This document shows positions 33,992-42,235 of a stretch of 51,156 nt of DNA, piece by piece. A model generated the notes under the pieces. The model was not told where the DNA came from. It saw only the letters and a list, made by a program, of their open reading frames with translations, and made no database searches. The stretch spans positions 1-51,156 of the forward strand of contig JAFSIQ010000042.1 in the NCBI GenBank assembly GCA_017439675.1. Reading direction: 5' to 3'. Position numbers and translations under genes: made by a program. How positions within the stretch are numbered: the stretch's first letter is position 1; every line of letters starts with the position of its first letter. The DNA comes from Lachnospiraceae bacterium. Its GTDB lineage: Bacteria; Bacillota; Clostridia; Lachnospirales; Lachnospiraceae.

Positions 33992-34564
33992 ATGTCCTTC
34001 CAACTCACAACTGACCGTCTAATCTTGAAAATTGAAGACAGCAACAAAACCAAGGACATCCTTGCATTTTACGAAAACAACAAGACTCTCTTTGAGCAAT
34101 TTGAGCCCACTAGACCAGACAACTTCTATACAGAAGCTTACCAGCGGGCTACTATAAGCTATGAATATTCTGAAATTATCAAAGGAAAAACCCTTCGTTA
34201 CTATATCTATTTGAGGGAACAGCCGGATACCATTATCGGCTCGGTCAACTTCTTCCGCATGGAGCATGGTCCCTTTTCCCGTGCATCCATCGGATACAAA
34301 TTAGACGCTGCCCATCACGGAAATGGCTATGCCTATGAGGCTTGCTCTGCCGCTATTCCTGTCATTTTTTCCAATTACAAAATTCACCGCATTGAAGCAC
34401 GTGTTGCTCCGAACAACTTAACTTCGATTAAGCTGTTAGAACGACTAGCTTTCCGCTTTGAGGGAATAGAATATCAAAGTGTAGAAGTAAATGGCACCTT
34501 TACTGACCATTACCGCTACAGTCTTCTCTCCTCAGACTATGAAGCTCTCACAGAGAAGGCATAA
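33992..34564 (+). CDS. GNAT family N-acetyltransferase (RimJ/RimL-like)
   Basis: A 190-residue acetyltransferase that uses acetyl-CoA; such proteins modify N-termini of ribosomal proteins or small amines. The pattern LTTDRLILKIEDSNKT at the start, GSVNFFRMEHGPFSRASIGYKLDAAHHGNGYAYEA (acetyl-CoA motif A in the last part) and IEARVAPNNLTSIKLLERLAF is typical of the RimJ-like subgroup. The ATG at 33992 has AAGGAGAG 8 bases upstream; the longer upstream frame runs antisense into tadA. Its last 17 bp overlap the end of the convergent gene. Confidence 0.9.
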   Translation: MSFQLTTDRLILKIEDSNKTKDILAFYENNKTLFEQFEPTRPDNFYTEAYQRATISYEYSEIIKGKTLRYYIYLREQPDTIIGSVNFFRMEHGPFSRASIGYKLDAAHHGNGYAYEACSAAIPVIFSNYKIHRIEARVAPNNLTSIKLLERLAFRFEGIEYQSVEVNGTFTDHYRYSLLSSDYEALTEKA

Positions 34565-35645
34565 TTTCCACAATCCAATAACCAAACTCCCCGGTCTTCA
34601 CCCCGGTTTGCTTGACTTGTACAAACTGCTCGAATCCAAACATATTAGCAAGATATCGCTCCCGATTGGAGTACACTCCAGGAACTCCGATGACACAACG
34701 CACCTTACCGTTGTCCGTTCTCATTTTTCCCAACAACAAATACTGATAGGTATAGAAGCTATGAGTGAGAAAGCTGTTCACTCCCAGCTTCCAGTTTCTC
34801 ATATCCAATTTTCCGATATCTCTTGGATGGATTCTCACACAGTCAAATAAATCCGTAACTCCATACATAGGAAGCTTTGGATATTTTTCTATCATTTCCT
34901 CAAATGCATCTGGTTGCTCTCCCTTTGCCTGACGCTCCTGACGCTTTTTCTGATAAGGACAGTTTTTGCACACAGCACTAAGCTCAGATTGCAGAAATTC
35001 TTTCTCGGCTACAGAATCTGCTTGTAACATCTGCTTTTTCTGTTCCTCATTGCTCCCTTGTTGCCTTACTGCAAAATCTTCGCCTTGCGACGAAACAACT
35101 CCTACCAACTCCTGCAGACCCACTTTCGTTTCCTCAATCGCCTTATGTGTACTTACGTCTTCGGACTGCATTGCTTGTTGTAAACTTGTTTGGATTGTCC
35201 GACTCTCCTCTTCCTCCGGTTCATACATCATCTTAGCAATGACAGGCTTTCGTTCCTTTTTCACTAATTCGTAATTTTGCCGGTTTCTGTCACTGAAATC
35301 CCCGATATAATAGTGATGGTCATTATACACCACCGCTACACCGTCAAAGGTATATAAATCTCTACCGGTTCGGAAAATGTCACGCCAATCTGTGCGGGTT
35401 TGGTAGGTCAACACACCGTCCACACTATCTACATTATCCACCTTTATAGCCGCCAAATGATCCCCTGCCTCGTGATACAGATACAACTGCGCTCCGCCAA
35501 AAGGCAACCCTGGCGGTTCTTGAATGTTAACAATAATCTTGACTTTATCTCCACGAATCTCTAGCTTCATAAATCCCGCTGTCGACCCAACCATTCCATT
35601 CTGATGCTCGTAAAAATATGTAATTTTCCTCTTAAAATTCTGCAC
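34548..35645 (-). CDS. Protein of unknown function, conserved Lachnospiraceae type (DUF6128-like)
   Basis: A 365-residue protein without signal peptide. The N-terminal 130 residues look like a beta-rich domain (ITYFYEHQNGMVGSTAGFM, LYTFDGVAVVYND). A variable hydrophilic linker follows, with a CxxC pair (VCKNCPYQKKRQER). The C-terminal 110 residues contain DLFDCVRIHPRDIGKL and LLLGKMRTDNGKVRCVIGVPG. I recall similar proteins in Lachnospiraceae listed as DUF6128, but no function is known. The GTG at 35645 is chosen because AAAGGAG lies 9-11 bases upstream; a GTG at 35657 abuts that site. It overlaps the GNAT gene tail to tail by 17 bp. Confidence 0.75.
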   Translation of the reverse strand: MQNFKRKITYFYEHQNGMVGSTAGFMKLEIRGDKVKIIVNIQEPPGLPFGGAQLYLYHEAGDHLAAIKVDNVDSVDGVLTYQTRTDWRDIFRTGRDLYTFDGVAVVYNDHHYYIGDFSDRNRQNYELVKKERKPVIAKMMYEPEEEESRTIQTSLQQAMQSEDVSTHKAIEETKVGLQELVGVVSSQGEDFAVRQQGSNEEQKKQMLQADSVAEKEFLQSELSAVCKNCPYQKKRQERQAKGEQPDAFEEMIEKYPKLPMYGVTDLFDCVRIHPRDIGKLDMRNWKLGVNSFLTHSFYTYQYLLLGKMRTDNGKVRCVIGVPGVYSNRERYLANMFGFEQFVQVKQTGVKTGEFGYWIVEIMPSL

Positions 35646-35773
35646 TTGTCCACACACTCCTTTTGCAATATTCTATGCAGAAGTGTGTGTATATATTCCT
35701 AATATCTAAGGTTTCATTTCTTATGGACAAAACAGCGAGTGTTTTGTTCTGTACTGAACGGTTACATCGTTTC

Positions 35774-36634
35774 TTATTTCTCACAAAGAATGTCACTGAG
35801 TTTGGCAAACTGTTCCAACGTTAGAGCTTCTCCGCGGACAGTTTCTGAAATTTCCATCTGCCCTAAGGCTGACACCACCTGCTCCTTCGTAACCTGTATG
35901 CCACCATTAACCAAACTGTTTTGTAACGTTTTTCTTCTCTGATTAAATGATGCCCGAATCAAGGAAAACATAAATGATTCATCCTTCACAGCAATTGGTG
36001 GATTCTCCCACTTCGTTAGACGAATGACCGCCGAACCGACTCCCGGTCTTGGAATAAAACAGTTAGGTGGAACATTTGCAACAATATAAGGCTCAGCGTA
36101 AAATTGAACCGCTAAAGAGAGTGCACCGTAGTCCTTGGTTCCGGGACCTGCCTGCATACGCTGGGCAACCTCTTTTTGCACCATAACGGTAATATTATCG
36201 AGTGGAACATGACTCTCAAACAACCCCATAATAATCGGGGTTGTAATATAGTACGGAAGATTTGCCACCACCTTAATTGGCTTACCTCCATTTTTCTCCT
36301 CTACAAGCTTGGCAATATCCACCTTCAAAATATCTTCATTGATAATGGTTACATTATCATAATCTGCTAAGGTCTCGTGCAAAATCGGAATCAATGTCTT
36401 GTCGATTTCCACTGCAATAACTTCCTTTGCCACTTCCGCCAGATACTGGGTCATGGTTCCGAATCCCGGACCAATCTCTAACACTACATCCTCCTTGGTG
36501 ACTCCGGCTGCTGCAATAATTTTATCTAGCACATGGCTATCTATCAAAAAGTTCTGGCCAAACTTCTTCTGAAATGCAAAATCATACTTTTTAATTGTCT
36601 CAATTGTAACTTGTGGGTTACTTAACTTCTCCAT
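35774..36634 (-). CDS. rsmA: 16S rRNA dimethyladenosine transferase
   Basis: RsmA (KsgA) dimethylates A1518 and A1519 of 16S rRNA using S-adenosylmethionine. The 286-residue protein has the early KKFGQNFLIDSHVLDKI, the SAM-binding LEIGPGFGTMTQYL, EIDKTLIPIL, and the catalytic NLPYYITTPI. A GGAAGGAG site precedes the ATG. It follows tatD by 26 bp on the same strand, a usual pairing. Confidence 0.97.
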   Translation of the reverse strand: MEKLSNPQVTIETIKKYDFAFQKKFGQNFLIDSHVLDKIIAAAGVTKEDVVLEIGPGFGTMTQYLAEVAKEVIAVEIDKTLIPILHETLADYDNVTIINEDILKVDIAKLVEEKNGGKPIKVVANLPYYITTPIIMGLFESHVPLDNITVMVQKEVAQRMQAGPGTKDYGALSLAVQFYAEPYIVANVPPNCFIPRPGVGSAVIRLTKWENPPIAVKDESFMFSLIRASFNQRRKTLQNSLVNGGIQVTKEQVVSALGQMEISETVRGEALTLEQFAKLSDILCEK

Positions 36635-36660
36635 AAGACTCCTTCCGTAAGCTGTATTCC

Positions 36661-37437
36661 TTACTTCTTCTCTACATTATATATCTTCATCGCATTTTCA
36701 TACGTTGCTGCACACACCTCTTCTATACTAACGTTTTTGATTGCTGCAATCTCCTCTGCCACATGGGTGAGGTACAAAGAACAGTTACGCTTACCCCGAT
36801 ATGGAGTAGGTGCAAGATAAGGTGCATCCGTCTCTAACACGATGCGGTTAAGAGGAGTGTATTCCACAACCTCTTTCAGCTTCTTGGCATTTTTAAATGT
36901 TACCACTCCGCCAACGCCAATGTGATATCCCATATTGAGATACTCTCTTGCCATTTCCACACCATAGGAAAAGCAGTGTATAATGCCTGGTGTAACACCA
37001 TTATGGTGTTCCTTCATAATGTCTAAGGTATCTTTGGCTGCATCCCGACTGTGAATCACCACTGGTAGATTTCTTCTCTTTGCAATCTCTAACTGGGCGA
37101 GGAACCATTTTGCCTGATTCTCCTTCACCACATTATCATAATGATAATCCAGTCCAATTTCACCGATAGCAAGAATCTTCTCCCGCTTGGAAAGCTCCTC
37201 TAACTCCTGCATATCCGCATTCGTAAGTCCCTGAATATCACTAGGGTGCACACCCACTGTTCCATATAAGAAATCATATTGCTGTATCATTTTCACAATA
37301 TGCCTGGAATTGTCCATGGAACAGCCTATATTTACTATATAATCAATTCCCTTCTTGTGCATCTGCTGCAAGAGGGAATCTCTGTCATCATCAAATGCAT
37401 CATCATCATAATGTGCATGGGTCTCGAATATTCTCAT
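36661..37437 (-). CDS. TatD family metal-dependent DNase
   Basis: A cytosolic metal-dependent hydrolase of the TatD/YcfH group, about 258 residues. The metal ligands appear in ETHAHYDD, AIGEIGLDYHYD, VVIHSRDA, IIHCFSYG and LETDAPYLAPTPYRGKRN. TatD/YcfH enzymes have 3'-5' DNase activity in repair or turnover. The ATG at 37437 has AAGGA about 8 bases upstream; the ATG two codons earlier (37443) is too close to that site. rsmA follows directly. Confidence 0.94.
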   Translation of the reverse strand: MRIFETHAHYDDDAFDDDRDSLLQQMHKKGIDYIVNIGCSMDNSRHIVKMIQQYDFLYGTVGVHPSDIQGLTNADMQELEELSKREKILAIGEIGLDYHYDNVVKENQAKWFLAQLEIAKRRNLPVVIHSRDAAKDTLDIMKEHHNGVTPGIIHCFSYGVEMAREYLNMGYHIGVGGVVTFKNAKKLKEVVEYTPLNRIVLETDAPYLAPTPYRGKRNCSLYLTHVAEEIAAIKNVSIEEVCAATYENAMKIYNVEKK

Positions 37438-37580
37438 CTTCATATTCCTTCCAATCTCTATAAGACATTTTTCATCATTTCCGTGTCGACATCTTACTCC
37501 TTCTGTCGATATTGCCTCTCAACATCATCAACGACCTTTATTTTACTACATTTTGCAAAAGGTTACAACGATTTCAGCAA

Positions 37581-37609
37581 TAGACACTCCTCACAAAATA
37601 TGATATACT
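37581..37609 (+). promoter_or_regulatory. Sigma-A promoter of the lipoprotein gene
   Basis: TAGACA (37581-37586) and TATACT (37604-37609) are separated by exactly 17 bases. The start near 37616 leaves a leader of about 97 bases. Confidence 0.65.
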
Positions 37610-37712
37610 GTATAGAAGTACGTGAAAAACTATGAATTTCATCTATCGCATTCATCTCATGATTAAGATTACGAGTGTCTGCGTCAAATCATTAATACAG
37701 GAGGCAGAATTT

Positions 37713-38468
37713 ATGAAATCTGTTTTAAAGAAAATGTTAATCCTCAGCATGGTATTTACCATGGTGATATCCCTTGAAGGCTGTTCTCTATTCGACAGCA
37801 AGGGAAAAGTATATTCTCGTTATATTATAAGCTTACTAGACATCAATTATAAAAATGTTTCCAAGGATTATATGACCTTAACCGGTGTTTCCCAACAGGA
37901 CGCAGAAGCTGTTTATGTGGCTAACATGGATTATCAAGCGCACAATCTGATGAATTACTACGGTGTGAAGGAAGTGGACGACGGAACCATTCTCTCCGAG
38001 TTTTATTATCTCGCACAATCCATTTTCTCTAACGCTAAGTACGAGGTGACCGATGTAATTGTGGACGAAGAGACAGATAATTACACCTTAGAGCTTACAG
38101 TATATCCTCTTGACACATTGGAGACAACTTACGACCAGGTGGTTTCTTACATTGAAAACTTCAACGCCCGTGTGGATGAAGGGGATTTCAATGATACCAC
38201 AGAGGTGGAATATGAAACAGAATTTGCGGAGGGCATTATTGAAATTTTGAAGAGTACCGTTGACAATCCAGGATATATGGACCCAGTGGTACTAGAGATT
38301 CCGATTCAACCATCTAACGATTATTATTACATTACAGACGAAGATTTCTTAGCAATTGATAAAAGCATTCTCTACATCCGGGAGAATCCGGAAGCGGTGG
38401 AGACAAGTGCTGATTCCGAAGCGATAGAGGAAACCGTGACAAATGATGATGCGGAAGCTGCGGAATAA
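37713..38468 (+). CDS. Acidic lipoprotein of unknown function
   Basis: A 251-residue exported lipoprotein. The signal peptide ends in ISLEGC with the Cys at residue 24; Glu at -2 is unusual for a lipobox, but the rest fits. The mature part is helical and acidic (SRYIISLLDINYKNVSKDYM, TTYDQVVSYIENFNARVDEGDF), and the last 35 residues are almost all Glu, Ala, Asp and Ser. It resembles the DUF5105-like lipoproteins of Firmicutes in outline only. The ATG at 37713 has AGGAGG 9 bases upstream. Its own promoter and terminator make it a single-gene unit. Confidence 0.8.
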   Translation: MKSVLKKMLILSMVFTMVISLEGCSLFDSKGKVYSRYIISLLDINYKNVSKDYMTLTGVSQQDAEAVYVANMDYQAHNLMNYYGVKEVDDGTILSEFYYLAQSIFSNAKYEVTDVIVDEETDNYTLELTVYPLDTLETTYDQVVSYIENFNARVDEGDFNDTTEVEYETEFAEGIIEILKSTVDNPGYMDPVVLEIPIQPSNDYYYITDEDFLAIDKSILYIRENPEAVETSADSEAIEETVTNDDAEAAE

Positions 38469-38555
38469 GAACTACTATCATGGAATAATTCGTTGTGACA
38501 ATCGAACAAGAACAAACCGAGTTGATTGACTGTTACTCAATTTAGTTAACGCTAG

Positions 38556-38589
38556 TATAGCCTGCAATTTGCAAAAATTGTGGGCTATA
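38556..38589 (+). terminator. Terminator after the lipoprotein gene
   Basis: TATAGCC-GCAATTT (38556-38570) pairs with AAATTGT-GGCTATA (38575-38589) with one symmetrical mismatch and a G-U pair; TTATTCTAAT follows. The stem is long and lies about 90 bp after the stop. Confidence 0.7.
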
Positions 38590-38679
38590 TTATTCTAATA
38601 GACAATTACACAACGAAATATACTTTTTCAAAATTTCGCAATTACTTAAAACTATTCCAAAAAGAAAGGAATTACCATT

Positions 38680-39495
38680 TTGGAAAACGAAAGAATAACC
38701 ATTAACTCTCTTGTTTACAATCCCATAGAAGAATATGGTGCCAGTCAAAAGGCTCCATTTCAGACCATGACATCTGACCCTACCGAATATGCCCAGCTTT
38801 CCAACATTGTAAAATCTCATTTTCCTAAAATGACAGACGAAGAAGTCCGTGATTTTCTTTGGAAATTGCAGAAGGAAGGTTGCGGCTATGTAGCGATGAT
38901 TAACACCTTATTTCACGAGTTTATTGATGACCGCTCTGGCTTTCAAAATGCCTTTGGTTTTGATATGTATGCATCGGATGGAACGCTTAATTTTAATCAG
39001 GTTCTAGTAGACTTGTACTGTTCCATGGACAATCACAACGGTATTGACCTTTTGTTTTTCACCATCGACTACTATGCAGATAAAGAGGATATGACCTATG
39101 GCGACAAAGACAAGGATGGAAAATTTGAGTGGACAGAAAAACCCTTTGGCAACAACGAGGTTCAAATGAAATACCGTTGGGAAACCTATTGTAAGCGACA
39201 TGGAATCGATGTCACTGTAAAGATTAATAGAGTAGTAACTCCGAAAAATTTTGCTAAGCATGCTAAGAACGGTTCTGTATGCATCTTATGTAGCAAGTTC
39301 ACTGTCTACGACGAAAACAAAAAGCCCACCTCCATCAAAGGCGGACATTTTATGATTATTACTGATGTTACCCCAGACAAGAAATACGTGGTATCCTCCT
39401 GGGGCAAACGCTATACTCTTGACCCGAAGGATATTAAGGGATTTTTATATTATCAGGTGATACGATATAAAAAAGAGGGTAGACACTTACATTGA
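38680..39495 (+). CDS. Putative papain-fold cysteine peptidase (C39-like), no signal peptide
   Basis: I do not recognise the family with certainty. The 271-residue protein has KEGCGYVAMIN with Cys68, GGHFMIITDV with His223, and VSSWGKRYTL near 238-246, the order and spacing of a papain-fold or C39-like peptidase. The segment FPKMTDEEVRDFLWKLQKEGCGY resembles toxin-type domains seen at the C-terminus of LXG/WXG effectors, from memory only. There is no signal peptide. The start is a TTG at 38680, supported by AAAGGA 9-11 bases upstream. It stands alone after a terminator, with no clear immunity gene. Confidence 0.65.
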   Translation: MENERITINSLVYNPIEEYGASQKAPFQTMTSDPTEYAQLSNIVKSHFPKMTDEEVRDFLWKLQKEGCGYVAMINTLFHEFIDDRSGFQNAFGFDMYASDGTLNFNQVLVDLYCSMDNHNGIDLLFFTIDYYADKEDMTYGDKDKDGKFEWTEKPFGNNEVQMKYRWETYCKRHGIDVTVKINRVVTPKNFAKHAKNGSVCILCSKFTVYDENKKPTSIKGGHFMIITDVTPDKKYVVSSWGKRYTLDPKDIKGFLYYQVIRYKKEGRHLH

Positions 39496-39619
39496 CTATC
39501 CAAATCCAAACGTTTGCCGAGCGAAATCCCTATGCTGGACATAACTCAAGACTTTCTACGGCATTTTTGCTCGACAGATACTACAACACTTTTATCAAAC
39601 TCTGTCTTCAAATATTCTC

Positions 39620-40963
39620 TCATGGCTTACAATTCCCACAAGGCTCATAACCCTGTGCCATAAGCTCTTCCTTTGACAGATTGCTGTATCCTTTATTCTT
39701 CTCCGACATATTATCCACACTGCTACAATGTGGATAGTGTATTTTCATAGATCGGGTGTTGAGAACATATCTCCATTCTTCGGAAGAACTCTGTTCATTC
39801 TTGCCATCACTTTGTCCCGCTGCTGAATCTGTCTCCTCTTCATCATAACTGCTATCCTTGATTCCCGTAGGCTCACCAGCCTTCCATGTGGTAGAGGGAC
39901 TACAATTAAATGTTATATTGACCCCATCCGATGTCGCTACAATACTTCCCTGCTCATCGGTACGGAAGACCTTTACACCCATACTTCGCAAATTATTAAG
40001 TACCTCCGCTCTTGGATGCCCATAGGAATTCCCTTCTCCGCAGCTTATCACTACATAAGAAGGATTAACCACAGTTAAAAATGATTCCGTGTTAGACCAA
40101 TTTGCTCCATGATGCGCCGCCTTGTACACATTGGACTCCAAAGCTAGACCACTATTCATCATATCCTGCTCTGCTTCTTTTTCTGCATCACCAGTAAACA
40201 AGAAAGAGGTCTCGCCAAATGTAAGACGAATCGCTATGGAATAGTCATTGTTGTTATCCCCATAGTTCTTATCTGTATCTGTCAATATCTGAAACTGTGC
40301 TTCTCCAAGAGAATAGGTTTCCCCTTTATTTGGCACAGTTACCTTCTGCCCACGCTGTCCAATGGTGTGAATCAAATCCCCATAGGTTTCCGTATCATGC
40401 TCGCAAGCAGGCATAAGAACAGAATCACAATCAAACTTGTAAAGCACCACATCCATGCCACCAATGTGATCTGCATCTGGGTGGGTACAGATTGCATAAT
40501 CCAAGGCGTCCACATCCTGATTTAGCAAATAAGACCACACTGTAGTACCTTTATCATTGTTCCCTGCATCAATCAGCATGGTATTCATTCCCTGCTTGAT
40601 GAAAATGGAATCACCCTGTCCCACATCAATATAGTGGATTTCCAAAGTAGAACCTTCACTAATTGTAGTTATCTTCTCTGAATCTGCTGTCGATGTTTCC
40701 TTTTCATTCAATTCCGATGTATTCTCTTGCGTATTATCCTGTGTGTCCTCTATCTGTTCTCCCAATGTGGCATTTTCTCCTATATTTTCATGCCCCATAC
40801 CATATTGTTGCAGGCTTACATTATCCCCTTTCTTTACAGATTCTACTGCAATGTCAGAAGACAAGTTTTCTTCCACAACAGTGGAGGATGCATTATCACC
40901 ACAACCAACAAAAATACAGCTTATATATGTCAACAGCAATATATATCGAATTGCTTTTATCAT
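39620..40963 (-). CDS. Lipoprotein ComEC/Rec2-like metallo-beta-lactamase fold hydrolase
   Basis: A 447-residue predicted surface lipoprotein (signal peptide ending IFVGC). After an acidic, low-complexity spacer of about 75 residues comes a metallo-beta-lactamase domain of the ComEC C-terminal type: HYIDVGQGDSIFI, the metal motif THPDADHIGG, FTGDAEKEAE, AAHHGANWSN and YGHPRAEVL. The last 50 residues (YVLNTRSMKIHYPHCSSV and GYEPCGNCKP) form a small Cys/His domain like the Ada-type zinc domain often fused to such enzymes. Extracellular nuclease or phosphodiesterase activity is plausible. Its ATG overlaps the stop of the preceding gene (ATGA), so it is translationally coupled to the HipA-like cassette. 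Confidence 0.87.
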   Translation of the reverse strand: MIKAIRYILLLTYISCIFVGCGDNASSTVVEENLSSDIAVESVKKGDNVSLQQYGMGHENIGENATLGEQIEDTQDNTQENTSELNEKETSTADSEKITTISEGSTLEIHYIDVGQGDSIFIKQGMNTMLIDAGNNDKGTTVWSYLLNQDVDALDYAICTHPDADHIGGMDVVLYKFDCDSVLMPACEHDTETYGDLIHTIGQRGQKVTVPNKGETYSLGEAQFQILTDTDKNYGDNNNDYSIAIRLTFGETSFLFTGDAEKEAEQDMMNSGLALESNVYKAAHHGANWSNTESFLTVVNPSYVVISCGEGNSYGHPRAEVLNNLRSMGVKVFRTDEQGSIVATSDGVNITFNCSPSTTWKAGEPTGIKDSSYDEEETDSAAGQSDGKNEQSSSEEWRYVLNTRSMKIHYPHCSSVDNMSEKNKGYSNLSKEELMAQGYEPCGNCKP

Positions 40964-41304
40964 ATTTCCTCCAGATAAAAATCATCCATACAACAACGTC
41001 CACTTGTATATACAAGCAACGGAAATTCATCATAATAGCCAATTCCTACTTCTCTCAATATGGCTCCAATATTCTGACGATCAGAAGGAACTACTCTTTC
41101 CTTCACAAATCGTCTTGCCCACTTATCTTCTATTTCAAGAATACCTTTTCTTGCTAATATTCCTAATATAGCAGGTAAATCATTCGGATTCACAGACTCT
41201 GGTATTGAAATGCTATATTGTGCTTTTTCCTCATCATAAGAAAGTATCGCATACTCATTTGTCGGGGATATTACATTATCATCTTTAATTAAAAATCTTC
41301 TCAA
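40960..41304 (-). CDS. Small protein of unknown function between HipA-like kinase and hydrolase
   Basis: I do not recognise this 114-residue soluble protein. It begins RRFLIKDDNVISPTNEYAI and has a mixed strand/helix pattern, with ILGILARKGILEIEDKWARRFV in the middle and two adjacent Cys near the end. It overlaps the HipA-like gene by 20 bp and the hydrolase gene by 4 bp. The start is a TTG at 41304 preceded by GGGTG 7 bases upstream. By position it could be a partner or antitoxin of the kinase; nothing in the sequence proves that. Confidence 0.65.
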   Translation of the reverse strand: MRRFLIKDDNVISPTNEYAILSYDEEKAQYSISIPESVNPNDLPAILGILARKGILEIEDKWARRFVKERVVPSDRQNIGAILREVGIGYYDEFPLLVYTSGRCCMDDFYLEEI

Positions 41305-42106
41305 TCTGTTTCACCCTTTCACGAATCATAGTCATTACACATTCCTTATATTCTTTCGGAACCGCACATGTATCAGACATTACAACTTCTAATCCCTTCA
41401 ATATCCGCTGTTCGTTCCATTGAATCTTCTTTATCTGCTCTATCATTTCAACTGGAACCTTTTTTAAATTATCTTGTAATGACACAGAGCCTACATAATT
41501 ATTAACCGGCCCATCCTTGAGATAATCAAATTTCTCCATCTCCATTCCGTTATTATAACAAGAGAACATTAATGATAGTCCATTATCAAAGACTGGTGCT
41601 AACCGATATTCACCATTCTTCTCCAATACTTCTATATTGGCTCCATGTCTGTCTCTGTTGCAGATAATATAGTCTAACAGAAACACTTGATAAAAATATT
41701 CTTGTACTTCTTTTTCTACAATAAAAGACCACACATCATCATTTTCATTACGATTCACCTCGTAATAAGTCTCGAAGGTTAATTTATGTTCTCCCCCTGC
41801 TTTGAAATCGGCTGAACGTGTCAACCATGTTTCATATACTGTATCATTTACTTTCACATTTGCATGTAATAAATCATAATGCAAATGAGGAATTCCCAAC
41901 AAATCTGCAATATTGCCTGCAACAATCTCATTAATAGATTCATGTCCATACACACCTTTTACCGTATCAAAATTGGACATTTTGTAATAATACTTTATTC
42001 CGCCTATTTCTTCATAGGATTTCAAAAAACTTCCGGCTGTACCAGAAGAATGTCTTGATATCGTCCATGATAAATGTGTTAAATCTATTATTGAAATATT
42101 TTTCAT
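41285..42106 (-). CDS. HipA-like protein kinase fold protein
   Basis: A 273-residue cytosolic protein with the kinase core of HipA_C/CtkA-like proteins. SSGTAGS (20-26) resembles the Gly-rich phosphate loop, Lys42 in KYYYKMS the nucleotide-binding Lys, NRDRHGAN (150-157) the catalytic Asp152 and Asn157, and PVFDNG (171-176) the metal-binding Asp174. The N-terminal subdomain of full HipA (about 110 residues) is missing, as in split or short HipA relatives. A GGAGG site precedes the ATG. No HipB-type helix-turn-helix gene is adjacent. The DNA here reads more AT-rich than the neighbouring metG. Confidence 0.82.
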   Translation of the reverse strand: MKNISIIDLTHLSWTISRHSSGTAGSFLKSYEEIGGIKYYYKMSNFDTVKGVYGHESINEIVAGNIADLLGIPHLHYDLLHANVKVNDTVYETWLTRSADFKAGGEHKLTFETYYEVNRNENDDVWSFIVEKEVQEYFYQVFLLDYIICNRDRHGANIEVLEKNGEYRLAPVFDNGLSLMFSCYNNGMEMEKFDYLKDGPVNNYVGSVSLQDNLKKVPVEMIEQIKKIQWNEQRILKGLEVVMSDTCAVPKEYKECVMTMIRERVKQIEKIFN

Positions 42107-42186
42107 CTGTTACAATCCTCCTATGCCTATCGCTTCAAAATCCACATAGATTTATTATATCAAATTGTGAATTATATTACTACACA

Positions 42187-42216
42187 AAGACGCCACAGAT
42201 TTCTCCGTGACGCCTT
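42187..42216 (-). terminator. Terminator of metG
   Basis: AAGACGCCAC (42187-42196) and GTGACGCCTT (42207-42216) form a 10-bp stem that includes G-U pairs. It lies about 20 bp after the metG stop, with TTTGTG following on the minus strand. Confidence 0.6.
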
Positions 42217-42235
42217 CTAGATATCATTTATTCTG

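Noticed and set aside
37470-37490. Five-codon leader peptide on the minus strand before tatD (AAGGAG, ATG, stop)
   Set aside because: It is too short to judge, has no attenuator around it, and tatD is not expected to be attenuated.
38489-38619. A third palindrome around the lipoprotein terminator (TTCGTTGTG and CACAACGAA)
   Set aside because: Only 8-10 bases match and the interior does not continue the pairing, unlike the two long elements.
40693-41171. Several overlapping plus-strand open frames opposite the HipA-like cassette
   Set aside because: They arise from the AT-rich sequence, have no ribosome binding sites, and encode low-complexity Tyr/Ile/Cys-rich peptides; the minus-strand genes are coherent proteins.
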